DNA of 64,000 bases from Lysobacterales bacterium. GTDB taxonomy: Bacteria; Pseudomonadota; Gammaproteobacteria; Xanthomonadales; Rhodanobacteraceae. The position numbers were made by a program, and so were the translations under genes. The DNA lies in NCBI GenBank assembly GCA_002632325.1, contig NSJK01000005.1, positions 94,217-158,216 of the forward strand, read 5' to 3'. Below the pieces are notes generated by a model. That model ran no database searches. It was not told the origin of the DNA and saw only the letters and a program-made list of their open reading frames with translations. This document shows, in pieces, positions 42,188 through 50,944 of this stretch; the stretch's first letter is position 1, and each line of letters opens with the position of its first letter.

Positions 42188-42502
42188 TCACGCGCCGGTC
42201 GAATCGCTGCTGGCCACCGGCTTCGACTCGGGCTTGGCCGGCGCTGCCTCGGTCTTGGCGGCTTCGGCCGCCGGCTTGGCCGGCTCGTCCTTGCCGGCAA
42301 GGTTGTGCTTGGCCTCGCCGTCCTTCTTGAAATCGGTTTCGTACCAGCCACTGCCGGCCAGCCGAAATGCGGGCGCGCTCAGGCGGCGTCGCACATGCTT
42401 TTTGCCGCATTGGGGGCACTGCTCGGGGTCGGGATCGGACAACTTCTGCAGGCGTTCGAACACTGCCTTGCAGGCATCACATTCGTATTCGTAGATCGGC
42501 AT
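42188..42502 (-). CDS. FmdB-family zinc-ribbon protein
   Basis: The 104-aa protein begins MPIYEYECDAC, the FmdB family start. A zinc ribbon is made by the CDAC and CPQCGKKH pairs. After residue 55 there is an Ala/Lys/Glu/Pro-rich tail, probably disordered. The regulatory role is poorly understood in the family. In many proteobacteria an fmdB-like gene sits just upstream of aspS, as here (with the DUF3011 gene between). Confidence 0.88.
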   Translation of the reverse strand: MPIYEYECDACKAVFERLQKLSDPDPEQCPQCGKKHVRRRLSAPAFRLAGSGWYETDFKKDGEAKHNLAGKDEPAKPAAEAAKTEAAPAKPESKPVASSDSTGA

Positions 42503-42591
42503 GACACGCGGCACGGAAGAAAATTGCAGGCTGCACTATGCGGCCGCGGGCTGAAATTGCAAGACACCACACCGCAGCCCAGACGATGCGC

Positions 42592-43878
42592 TCAGGACTG
42601 GAACAGTCGCACGGCCGCTTGTGCATTGGACGGAAAATAGAAGTGCACGAAGCTCGCGGTGAGGCGGCGCTCGCGATACACCGCTTCGCGTGCGGGTGCG
42701 CCATTGGGATCGGAGGCGAGCGCAATGGGCGTTGCCGTGATCGACGACGCCGCGTGGTGAAAGGTATGACCGCGCAGCGCGCCTTCGGGCAGCGCGACTT
42801 CCTGCAGGCCCAGCGCAACCAGCCGCGGCATCACGGCCGCATCCCCGGGCAACAGGCCCACCATCGCCGCTTCGGCGGCGCCATCGCCGAGACGATCGAG
42901 CAGGAACAGCATGCCGCCGCATTCGGCGAGGATCGGCTTGCCGGCCGCGTGATGCGCGCGCAACGCCTCATGCAGATCTTGCCGTGCAGCGAGCGCTTGC
43001 ACATGCAGTTCGGGATAACCGCCCGGCAACCACAGTGCATCGCAGTCGGGCAGTGATTCGTCCGCGAGCGGCGAGAAGAAACGCAGCTGCGCGCCGGCCG
43101 CGCGCAGGACATCGAGATTGGCGGGGTAGATGAAACAGAATGCCGCGTCGCGCGCGATCGCGATGCGCGTTCCTGCCAGCGAGCGCGGAACATCGGGCAA
43201 GCTCGCCGACGCGAATTCCACCGGCGGTGGCAAGTCCATCGAGGCATGCCGACCCAAGGCATCGGCCAGCGCATCGAGCCGCGTATCCAGATCGGTCAGC
43301 TCGGTCGCGGCAACCAATCCCAGATGCCGCTCGGGCAAGGTCAGTGAGGGATCGTTCGGCAAGGCACCGAACCAGCGCAGCGGCGCGCGCAGACTCTCGC
43401 GCAGCAGCGCGGCGTGATAGTCGCCGGCGATGCGGTTGGCGACCACGCCGCAGACCTCGATGCCGTCACGGTAGCTTGCCAGCCCATGCGCAATCGCGCC
43501 GAAACTCTGCGCCATCGCCGCCGCATCGATCACCGCAAGCACCGGCAAGCCGAGGCGCTGCGCAAGATCCGCACTCGAGGGCGTACCGTCGAACAAACCC
43601 ATCACGCCTTCGACGAGGATGAGATCACTCGTTGCCGCCGCAGCGTGCAGGCGCGCGCGCACATCCTGTTCGCCGCCCATCCACAGATCGAGCTGATGGG
43701 CGGGTGTACCCGCTGCCTGCCCGCTGATCAGCGGATCAAGAAAGTCCGCTCCGGTCTTGAACACCGCGACCCTGCGTCCGAGCCGCGCATGCCAGCGCGC
43801 GAGCGCCGCGGTGACCGAAGTCTTGCCCTGCCCCGATGCCGGCGCGGAGATGAGCAAGGCGGGGCAGGAAACTTTCAT
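42592..43878 (-). CDS. cobB: Cobyrinate a,c-diamide synthase (CobB/CbiA)
   Basis: The 428-aa protein has an N-terminal ATP-binding domain with P-loop SAPASGQGKTSV. GVMGLFDG and VIDAAAMAQSFGA are also typical. A C-terminal class I glutamine amidotransferase domain has the nucleophile Cys in LAECGGMLFL and a late His in FVHFYFPSN. It amidates the a and c side chains of cobyrinate (or hydrogenobyrinate) with Gln and ATP. It is last in the B12-riboswitch operon. No other corrin-ring biosynthesis gene is in this window, so its role here may be in salvage or a partner locus elsewhere. Confidence 0.93.
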   Translation of the reverse strand: MKVSCPALLISAPASGQGKTSVTAALARWHARLGRRVAVFKTGADFLDPLISGQAAGTPAHQLDLWMGGEQDVRARLHAAAATSDLILVEGVMGLFDGTPSSADLAQRLGLPVLAVIDAAAMAQSFGAIAHGLASYRDGIEVCGVVANRIAGDYHAALLRESLRAPLRWFGALPNDPSLTLPERHLGLVAATELTDLDTRLDALADALGRHASMDLPPPVEFASASLPDVPRSLAGTRIAIARDAAFCFIYPANLDVLRAAGAQLRFFSPLADESLPDCDALWLPGGYPELHVQALAARQDLHEALRAHHAAGKPILAECGGMLFLLDRLGDGAAEAAMVGLLPGDAAVMPRLVALGLQEVALPEGALRGHTFHHAASSITATPIALASDPNGAPAREAVYRERRLTASFVHFYFPSNAQAAVRLFQS

Positions 43879-43981
43879 GACTTGGGTTTGGCAGCGGGCG
43901 GATCAGGCACTGTGGCCGATCACGCGCGGACAGCGCAATCGCGCGCAACATGGCCTGCCATGGCGCGCGCGCCGCGCGCCT

Positions 43982-44953
43982 TCACGCGAACCTTGCCCGC
44001 GCCTCGCCCGCATCGAGCCAGGCCTTGCCACGGTGACCGAAATCGCACACCGTGGGATGCAGGATCTCGCCGATGATCTCGGCCGACTCGACGAGTCTCG
44101 GGCCGGGTCGATTGAAGTAGTGCACGCCGTCGATCAGATACACCTCGCCCGCACGCACCGCGCGCAGGTTCGCCCAGCGTTCGCGCCGCGAAAGTTCGGC
44201 CAGTGCTTGCGCGCCCTGCTCCAGCGTGAAGCCGCAGGGCGTGATGACGATGACATCGGGATCGGTCTCGACCACCTGTTCGAGTCGGATGCACGGCGAG
44301 TGTTCGCCTTGTTCGGCAATCAGGCTGCTGCCACCGGCGATCTCGATCAGTTCGGGAATCCAGTTGCCGGCCGCCATCAGGGGCGCGGTCCACTCGAGCG
44401 TGAGCACACGCGGTCGTGGCAGCGATGCCGTCTTCGCGCGCAAGGCATCGAGACGCGCACTCAAGTCCTGCGCGAGGCGCTCGCCCGCTACAGCCACGCC
44501 GAGCGATGCGGCGACAGTGCGGATCGCCTGCAAGACTTCGCCCAGATCCTCGGGCTCGACCGCGATCACTTCGGGCCGCTGCGCGGGATCGGGCCAGTCG
44601 GCGAGCGCGGCCTGCAGATCGCCCGGCGTCACCGCGCAGATCGCGCACTGAGTTTGGGTGAGGATGTAACGCGGCGCGAGCTCCCACAGTCGCTGCGGAT
44701 CGACCGAATACATCGCCTGACCTTGGGCGAGGATCGCACTCACGCGCTGGTGGATCTGCGCCGAATTGCCGCCCGGCTCCAGACGCGAGGCGCTGAGCAC
44801 CGGCAAGTCGGTGACCCACGGCGGAAAGTCGCATTGGTGCGAGCGGCCAACCAATTGCTCGCCCAGTCCGAGCGCGACGACCATCTCGGTGACGCTGGGC
44901 AACAGCGAGACGATGCGCGGTGATGCGGCAGCGTGTTCCGCAACGGCAGTCAT
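43982..44953 (-). CDS. BtuF-like corrinoid-binding protein without signal peptide
   Basis: The 323-aa helical-backbone metal-receptor protein opens RIVSLLPSVTEMVVALGLGEQLVGRS, then has CDFPPWVTDLPVLS, the TLEWTAPLMAAGNWIPELIEIAGG stretch and a C-terminal NRPGPRLVESAEIIGEIL. This is the BtuF/cobalamin-binding family. The N-terminus (MTAVAEHAAAS) lacks a signal peptide or lipobox, which is odd for a periplasmic ABC receptor in a diderm. It may be cytosolic. It lies in the riboswitch-controlled operon, before cobB. A second relative is encoded at 52192-52962. No BtuC or BtuD is visible nearby. Confidence 0.85.
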   Translation of the reverse strand: MTAVAEHAAASPRIVSLLPSVTEMVVALGLGEQLVGRSHQCDFPPWVTDLPVLSASRLEPGGNSAQIHQRVSAILAQGQAMYSVDPQRLWELAPRYILTQTQCAICAVTPGDLQAALADWPDPAQRPEVIAVEPEDLGEVLQAIRTVAASLGVAVAGERLAQDLSARLDALRAKTASLPRPRVLTLEWTAPLMAAGNWIPELIEIAGGSSLIAEQGEHSPCIRLEQVVETDPDVIVITPCGFTLEQGAQALAELSRRERWANLRAVRAGEVYLIDGVHYFNRPGPRLVESAEIIGEILHPTVCDFGHRGKAWLDAGEARARFA

Positions 44954-45019
44954 GACGATGTTTCCTCCGTGCGAGGTGCGGGAAGGGACGAAGCGCCGTC
45001 CATGGCGCGGCGTCCTTGC

Positions 45020-45583
45020 TCAGTGAGCGGCGCGCGCGAGTCGCGGCGCAGCCAGTCGCTCCCAAACTTCATGCGCCATCAGCACGGCGCCGACGTAGGC
45101 GACCGTGGTGGCGACGTACCACGGCGCCCATTGCACGTAGTTCGCGCCCCAGCCCGCCAGACTCGTGTTCTGGAAAAAGCCGCTGAGGAAATAGAACGAG
45201 CCATTGGTGAGCGCGAAGGCGAGCGCAGCGAACACGCAGGCACCGGCGGTCAACGCCAGACGCGACAGGCCGCGCTGTGCACAAGCGCTGCCCGCGTACC
45301 ACAACATCACGTAGGCGATCGGTTCGAACACCGAAGCCTTGGTGAGCAGCGCAGTCGGCACATGACCCAGGCCGAATGCGATTCCATCGCAGATCACCAC
45401 CACGGCCAACAGGACAAGCATGGGCAAATGTCGGCGCAGATGGATGCCACCGAGGAAGAACGCCGCCATCGTCGCATTGGCGCAGTACGCCGACAGACCG
45501 AAATAGGTGAAACGCGTGCAGAACAGCAGCACGGCCAGTGCAGCCAGCACGATCAGGCCTTGCTTGCGAGTCAACATTTGCAT
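45020..45583 (-). CDS. Small integral membrane protein, possible cobalamin transporter BtuM
   Basis: The 187-aa protein has about six membrane segments: about 7-24, 35-50, 54-75, 83-100, 105-125 and 150-172. There is no signal peptide. It starts at ATG 45583 with AAGGAG 8 nt upstream. It lies between btuB and the BtuF-like gene in a riboswitch-controlled operon. This position, length and topology fit BtuM, a solitary ECF-type cobalamin transporter of some proteobacteria; the BtuM family depends on a conserved Cys, and Cys 22, 34 and 64 are candidates. I cannot prove the family by eye, so an unrelated membrane protein is possible. Confidence 0.6.
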   Translation of the reverse strand: MQMLTRKQGLIVLAALAVLLFCTRFTYFGLSAYCANATMAAFFLGGIHLRRHLPMLVLLAVVVICDGIAFGLGHVPTALLTKASVFEPIAYVMLWYAGSACAQRGLSRLALTAGACVFAALAFALTNGSFYFLSGFFQNTSLAGWGANYVQWAPWYVATTVAYVGAVLMAHEVWERLAAPRLARAAH

Positions 45584-45614
45584 GTCGCTACTCCTTCGGT
45601 GATGAACGAGAAAA

Positions 45615-47465
45615 TCAGTGAGCCGGGCGCCAATTGAGTGTCAACATCACATTGCGCCCGGGCTGGTTGAAGTACCAGGCGGTTTCGTAGCGCTTGTCGA
45701 GCACGTTGTTGAGGGCAAGATCGAGGCGCCAATCCGGGTTGAACTGCCAGCCCGCGCGCAGCCTGAGCAAGCCGTAACCGCCGAGTGGATGGGTGTTGCC
45801 GAAGTCGTCATAGCGATGGCCGGCAAGCTGCCAGCTCGCGCCCACACTGAAGTCACCGAACTTGCGGTCGGCATCGAACTGCGCGCTGCGCTCGGGACGC
45901 CGCGCCAACTGCTTGCCGCGAGTCGGGCTGTCATGCGCGACATCGCGCGCATGCATCAAGGTGGCCGAGGCGCGCACGTCCCAACCGAACCAGTTGCTGC
46001 CGACGACAGCCTCGATGCCGCGGATGCGCGCATGGCCGATATTGGCCGGCGTGTAGCTCACGGCGTCGAAGGCGATCAGATCACGCACATCGTTGTGCCA
46101 GGCTTCGACCGACCAATTGCCCCAACCCGGCGTGCCGCGCAGACCGAGCTGCGCGTTGCGCGAGTTTTCCGGACGCAGCAGCGGATTGGCATAACCGGGG
46201 TAGTACAGGTCGTTGAAGGTCGGCGCGCGAAATGCGGTGCCGTAGTTGGCGACCACGCGCAGGCCTTCGGCGAAATCCCAACCCCACAACACGCTGCCGG
46301 TGGTCTTGCCGCCGAACTGGCTGTTGTCGTCGCGACGCAGATTGGCCTGCAGCGACTGCTTGCCCAGCGTCATCTGCCACTGACCGAACAGGCCGCGATT
46401 CAGGCGCGTGGTTTGATCGAAGCCGACATCGCTGCCCAGCCACTGGCGCTCCCAGTCATAGCCGAGCGTGAGCAAACCCGGACCCAGACCGAAGTCGCCT
46501 TGCAGCGAACCCAGGTCACGGCGATTGTCGAAGTGCCCGCGCATCGCGCCGGCGAGAAAACTCGTGTCGAAATCAGTGCTCGAACCCGCGCGCAGCGACA
46601 CGTTCACGCGCTCGCTTGGGCGATAGCGCAGATGTCCGCCGACGACCTGCACCGAGTAGCGGTTCGAGTCGCTGTAGTCGCCATCGAACTCGCTGCTGCC
46701 CTCGCTGCGGAAGGCCAGGCCATCCACGCTCCAACGTTCATTGAATCGCCACGCGCCATTGAGCGTGAGCGCACTGTCGTCGAAACCATCCTTGTCCGGC
46801 TGATCGGCAAAGCAACCCGCAAACGCCGTCGCCGCGCCGACGCGACAGGCATTGATGCCGTCGGTTTTCTCGCGCGAGCCCTGCACCGAAATCCAGCCTT
46901 GCTCGCCGCTTGCGGAAAAACCCGCCGCACCCTTGTAGCTCGCGTAACTGCCCGCGGCCACACTCGCATTGGGCGAGAAGCTGCCCGGATCATGGCGCAG
47001 GAAGATCTGCACCACGCCACCGATCGCGCCCGAGCCGTACAGGCTCGAAAACGGGCCACGCACGATCTCGATGCGCTGCACCTGATCGAGCGGAATGTAG
47101 GGAATGCCGATGGTGCCGGCGCTGACCGTGCCGATGCGCACGCCATCAACCAGCACCAGCAACTGGCTGCCCGAGGTGCCGCGCAGGAACAAGGAACTCG
47201 CCTTGCCCGGCCCGCCGCTGTTGCTCATCGCCATGCTCGGCGTGGTCGCGAGCAGATCGAGCAGGGAGGCCGGCTGCAACTTGTCGATGTCCTCGCGCGT
47301 GATCACGGTCATCGCCGCGAGCGTCTGGTCCTGGGTCTGCGCGGTGCGCGTGGCGGTGACGACGATTTCGTCGAGCTGGGTGCCGGCATCGTCGGCAGCC
47401 GCAAGCGGGCAAACGAGCGACAGTGCGGCCAGCAGCGGGCCGCGAAAAACGGGGGAATTGCTCAC
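45615..47465 (-). CDS. btuB: TonB-dependent vitamin B12 receptor BtuB
   Basis: The product is 616 aa from GTG 47465, which has AGGAG with a 5-nt spacer; a second GTG two codons earlier is less well placed. A signal peptide ends near AAA-DD. A TonB box-like stretch LDEIVVTATRTAQ follows, then the plug domain (AMTVITREDIDKLQP; VRIEIVRGPFSSLYGS-like, QRIEIVRGP) and a 22-strand barrel that ends in NVMLTLNWRPAH. It imports cobalamin across the outer membrane. A cobalamin riboswitch lies upstream, so it should be repressed by B12. Confidence 0.95.
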   Translation of the reverse strand: MSNSPVFRGPLLAALSLVCPLAAADDAGTQLDEIVVTATRTAQTQDQTLAAMTVITREDIDKLQPASLLDLLATTPSMAMSNSGGPGKASSLFLRGTSGSQLLVLVDGVRIGTVSAGTIGIPYIPLDQVQRIEIVRGPFSSLYGSGAIGGVVQIFLRHDPGSFSPNASVAAGSYASYKGAAGFSASGEQGWISVQGSREKTDGINACRVGAATAFAGCFADQPDKDGFDDSALTLNGAWRFNERWSVDGLAFRSEGSSEFDGDYSDSNRYSVQVVGGHLRYRPSERVNVSLRAGSSTDFDTSFLAGAMRGHFDNRRDLGSLQGDFGLGPGLLTLGYDWERQWLGSDVGFDQTTRLNRGLFGQWQMTLGKQSLQANLRRDDNSQFGGKTTGSVLWGWDFAEGLRVVANYGTAFRAPTFNDLYYPGYANPLLRPENSRNAQLGLRGTPGWGNWSVEAWHNDVRDLIAFDAVSYTPANIGHARIRGIEAVVGSNWFGWDVRASATLMHARDVAHDSPTRGKQLARRPERSAQFDADRKFGDFSVGASWQLAGHRYDDFGNTHPLGGYGLLRLRAGWQFNPDWRLDLALNNVLDKRYETAWYFNQPGRNVMLTLNWRPAH

Positions 47466-47584
47466 AAACACTCCTGTCCGCGCCAACCCGCGCGGTGAAA
47501 TCACAAAGGAGACAGGAGGAGGAATCTGGTGCGTGCCATGCGCGAGGCGGCATGGCCCGTAACCCATGCCCGCCGCATGTCCGG

Positions 47585-47775
47585 TTCATGCACAAGGCCG
47601 GTCTCCGGGCTCGCGAGCGAAGGATGATCCTTCCGGTTCCGCGCCTTCCCGTGCCTGCGGCACAGTGACATCGTGCGGAAACCTTGACTCGCCTACCGTT
47701 GCGGGGGCAGCTCCGGAATGGCCATCCAGACTTCTGGACGGCGGCACCGGATTCCCGTTTCAACCACCGGCATGC
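47585..47775 (-). promoter_or_regulatory. Cobalamin (B12) riboswitch in the btuB leader
   Basis: Minus-strand RNA elements occur in the right order: GGTTGAAACGGGAATCCGGTG, then CGGAGCTGCCCCCGCAACGG, then a GTCACTG B12-box-like stretch followed by CGGGAAGGC, and GAGCCCGGAGACCGGCC at the 3' side. These are the conserved parts of the cobalamin riboswitch. About 120 nt separate it from the btuB start, room for an expression platform. It should switch off the btuB operon when adenosylcobalamin is high. End points are approximate. Confidence 0.93.
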
Positions 47776-47892
47776 CGATGGTCACCTTGGGCGGGCGCCA
47801 TGGTACCCGAAGTGGCGACCTTGCACATCATGCGTGCAAGCCAGGCAGGCCATGCCGTCATGATCGATGGCGATATGTCCACGCCGCGCCGA

Positions 47893-48005
47893 TGCCGGCG
47901 ATCGCCTCGCGCAGGATGCGGTAGCCCTCGACCAGGCGCGGCCCCGGGCGGCCGAGGCAGGTTTCACTCACGGCGAGGATGCGCTCGTCGACCATGGCGA
48001 GCGCC
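47893..48005 (-). pseudogene. 3' remnant of a BtuF-like gene
   Basis: The minus-strand frame gives VALAMVDERILAVSET, then CLGRPGPRLVEGYR and ILREAIAGIG. This matches the C-terminal about 35 residues of the intact gene at 52192-52962. It then ends in a different short tail before a stop. The DNA at 47895-47957 is identical to 52202-52264, and about 40 further bp match less well. Only the 3' end remains. It is next to the B12 riboswitch and marks the left end of the 4.3-kb insertion. Confidence 0.85.
47895..47957 (-). repeat. Left copy of 63-bp direct repeat (3' end of the btuF-like gene)
   Basis: Identical to 52202-52264, same orientation, offset 4,307 bp. Homology continues more weakly to about 48005. 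Confidence 0.92.
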
Positions 48006-48158
48006 ACGCCCCGAAGCCGATGTGTGCGCTGGGGGCCGTGGAAGCCGCGCTCGCGGCAGCAAGGAACGATTGCAATGATTCCTGCGGCGACGGCATCCAG
48101 CCGCCGGGATCAGGTCCCGCGCCGGTCACCGCGCCATCCGTGGCGCGGCGCGCGCCCA

Positions 48159-50456
48159 TCAGAGGTTGTCGAAGCCGTCGGCGAACAGGACATCGCCATG
48201 CGGAATCACCGCATAGTTCGGGAAGTAGTCGTAAGACTGGTAACCCGTCGGCTTTACCGTGCGCGAGTCGAAGATGCTCCAAGCCAGTCTTGCGCGCGGC
48301 AGGTCGGTATCGGCCAGAATCGCATAGCCGACCTGTTCGAAGGCCGGGAAGCCTTGGGCGCTTGCTGCATTGAAATCCATCTCCCCCGCCTGCCACGGCC
48401 TGCCCGCCAACCGCGACTTCTCGGCCAGCCACTCGGGCGAATTGCAGCTCAGGCCACTGAGTGTCGGAAACTGTGTCGCATACACGGCATTGAAATTGGG
48501 CAGCCAATCGTGGTTGGCATCTTGCACCTGGAGCGAATAGAGCGAGGCCTCCAGCCAGCAGAAACCATGGTTGGGGTCATCCACCCAGTCCGTCATCGTG
48601 CTGATCTCGAATACACCGAGCCAATCACGAAAGCGCGCGGCGTCGGCAAAGCCCAGGTTGGCGGCGTGGCCGGCAGCCCAGGTCAGATAGGAATGCTGCC
48701 ACGGCGGCATGGCCACCGCAGTGACGCCGTTGTTGGCGTAGGCCATGTGATTGGTGACATGCAATGGGCTGGCGTCCGGATTGTCGGTGTACGCATCGTT
48801 GAAGTTGGCGATCGCGTTGTTGGCGACGCTGTTGAATTCGGCCTTCAGCGGGTAGGCATCGGGCAGCAGCCACGCGGCATTGACGATCTGGCGCAGAACC
48901 CACGCCTTGGCGCGATCATTCGGGACACCCGGATCGATGTAGCCTTGCGTGTAATTTCTGGTGAACGGACTTGACCATATATCGTTGTACGAGGCGCTGT
49001 AGGCGAGCTCGGACAAATAGAAGTAGTCGCCTGTCACCATGTAAGGCACGTAGGACATGGCCGGCTGATGCGCAACCTCCCACCCTTTGGGGTTGCCGGT
49101 CTTGTAATCGCCCCATGTCGTGCAGTCGCTGACGATCTCGTTGTCGGTGCAGGTCGGCAACAAGTCCCTGAGGAAGTCTTGCTGCTGTTGCGACGGTGGA
49201 CCGTACGCAATCGCCGAAGTGCTCGGGTAATAGCCGATCGAGACGAACGGGTGATCCTGGATGCTGGCCGGCCAACCGGTTGCCTGATCGAGGTAATGGA
49301 CACTGTAAGCGCCCAGCGCATCGGTGTTGGCCAGCATGTAACGCCAGGCCCTTGCATCCGGTTTGACAAGGTACATCGCGGTCCAGCGCGGCAAGGGGCC
49401 AATCGCATCCTGCCAGCCGCCACTGCCCATCCTCAACGTCTGGTCACAATCATCAAGCGGTTCACAGGACTGGCGCAGACTGGCCAGCAGGCTTTCCGGC
49501 GGATTCAAGGCCATGTAGCGCGGGACCGCCCTGGTTGTCTGGATGTAGCGCGTGTCCTGGCGCACGTAGACTTCGGGCTCGACGTCGTTCCACCACAACA
49601 CCTTGTGCCAGCGGGTGAAGGCGTACTGCGTCAACTCCGCGCTGGTGAAATTGGCCGTGCCGGACGCCAGAACCGCCGTGTACTGCGGTTGAACCTGTGG
49701 AACCGCCACGGATTGCGCGTCGTAGGCTGCCGCGTTCTCGACGATGATGTCGGTGCGCACGGAACCGATCCCGCCGCCGGCGCCGGCATAAGCGCGCACC
49801 TCGAAATACACCTGCAGGTGTGGATACGACACGCCCGAACCCGACTTCGGCACGCCATGCACCACCCATGTCGTCATCAGCGGCCCGGACAGCCAGATGT
49901 TGCAACCCGGATTCCACTGCGCACAGGTTGCACCCGTGGCCGCGGCCGCGAGCAGGTCACGCGCCTTGATGGAGTAGGTGGTGCCGCTCAGATTGAAAGT
50001 CGCCTCGGCATTGTATGGAGTCGCCAACAACTGCTGCAGACTGACTGCCGGTGGCGGGTTGCCCGCAGGCGACGTGGTCGCAAGCTGCAGCGGCACATTG
50101 CCATTGCCGGGCAACGACGACAGGCGGGCAGTCAGCACGGCATGCCGCATGCTGCCGTCCGGATTGCGCGCCTTGACATCGACCTGCAGCGGCACGGTCT
50201 GGCCGTTGCTGGTCGCGCTGAGCGTCTTGCCCGCCGGCACGTCACCATTGCGGAACACCTGTCCGAACGTGAACGGCACGTTGACCTGCGCCTGGGCCGA
50301 TTCGCTTGCAAGCGTGTGCTGCACGACCGGCCCGGCTTGGGCGACACGCGCCGCGCCGAGCACCGCGAACCCGAGCGTGATGGCGCGAAGCCCGATGCGG
50401 CGTCGGCGCAAACGCGACGCGACAGTTTTCGATTTGTCACCTGCACTCATGTTCAT
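48159..50456 (-). CDS. Large secreted protein, function unknown
   Basis: The product is 765 aa from ATG 50456 with GGGGGAC upstream. The N-terminus has basic residues (SRLRRRRIGLRA), then a hydrophobic stretch and probable cleavage near AQA-GP (about residue 41). The Arg cluster could make it a Tat signal. The first about 250 mature residues look beta-rich. The C-terminal half has Trp, Tyr and Asn-rich helices as in polysaccharide-active barrels (for example HVTNHMAYANNGVTAVAMP), but I recognise no domain. It ends LFADGFDNL, like the short C-terminal tails I recall on other exported Xanthomonadales proteins. It is the main gene of the 4.3-kb insertion, divergent from araC. Confidence 0.8.
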   Translation of the reverse strand: MNMSAGDKSKTVASRLRRRRIGLRAITLGFAVLGAARVAQAGPVVQHTLASESAQAQVNVPFTFGQVFRNGDVPAGKTLSATSNGQTVPLQVDVKARNPDGSMRHAVLTARLSSLPGNGNVPLQLATTSPAGNPPPAVSLQQLLATPYNAEATFNLSGTTYSIKARDLLAAAATGATCAQWNPGCNIWLSGPLMTTWVVHGVPKSGSGVSYPHLQVYFEVRAYAGAGGGIGSVRTDIIVENAAAYDAQSVAVPQVQPQYTAVLASGTANFTSAELTQYAFTRWHKVLWWNDVEPEVYVRQDTRYIQTTRAVPRYMALNPPESLLASLRQSCEPLDDCDQTLRMGSGGWQDAIGPLPRWTAMYLVKPDARAWRYMLANTDALGAYSVHYLDQATGWPASIQDHPFVSIGYYPSTSAIAYGPPSQQQQDFLRDLLPTCTDNEIVSDCTTWGDYKTGNPKGWEVAHQPAMSYVPYMVTGDYFYLSELAYSASYNDIWSSPFTRNYTQGYIDPGVPNDRAKAWVLRQIVNAAWLLPDAYPLKAEFNSVANNAIANFNDAYTDNPDASPLHVTNHMAYANNGVTAVAMPPWQHSYLTWAAGHAANLGFADAARFRDWLGVFEISTMTDWVDDPNHGFCWLEASLYSLQVQDANHDWLPNFNAVYATQFPTLSGLSCNSPEWLAEKSRLAGRPWQAGEMDFNAASAQGFPAFEQVGYAILADTDLPRARLAWSIFDSRTVKPTGYQSYDYFPNYAVIPHGDVLFADGFDNL

Positions 50457-50944
50457 GTCCCCCTTGTCAACCAGTGAAGTCAATTGCCCGTGCTGCGTCC
50501 GTCCATCGGCCGCCGCGCGCCCGCGCGTACAGGAAGGCGGCGCGGACCGCCGCGAATTCGCAGCGGTCGCGAAAGATGTGGCCCGAAGGGATGGCCGCGA
50601 CGGCATGGCCGGAACGCCACGGCGGTCAACGTCAAGGCCACGACACCGTCAAACAGTGCGCACGCACGACGGATGGATGACATCGACATGATCGGCTTTC
50701 CCCCAACGGCCATCGGGGCGCGACTCTAGGCGGCCCGGACCACCATGGTTGCGCTGCGCGTCGCCAAACGCGGTGAATGGCGGGCATCGCAAGCGATCTG
50801 GCGCATTTGGCAAAGCCGGAAACCAGCCTTGCCTTGGCCGTGCAACACGACGGGCGAACGTTGCAGACGCCGTGGCGGCTGTGCCACTTGTTCCGCGTTG
50901 CCTTAAGCTGCCGCGGTTGCGATTTGGCGCGGCGACACGATGCG
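50457..50944. other. Divergent intergenic region between secreted-protein gene and AraC regulator
   Basis: Nearly 490 bp without a convincing gene. It should contain the promoters for both divergent genes and probably the site bound by the AraC regulator. No clear direct-repeat operator stood out by eye. Confidence 0.5.
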
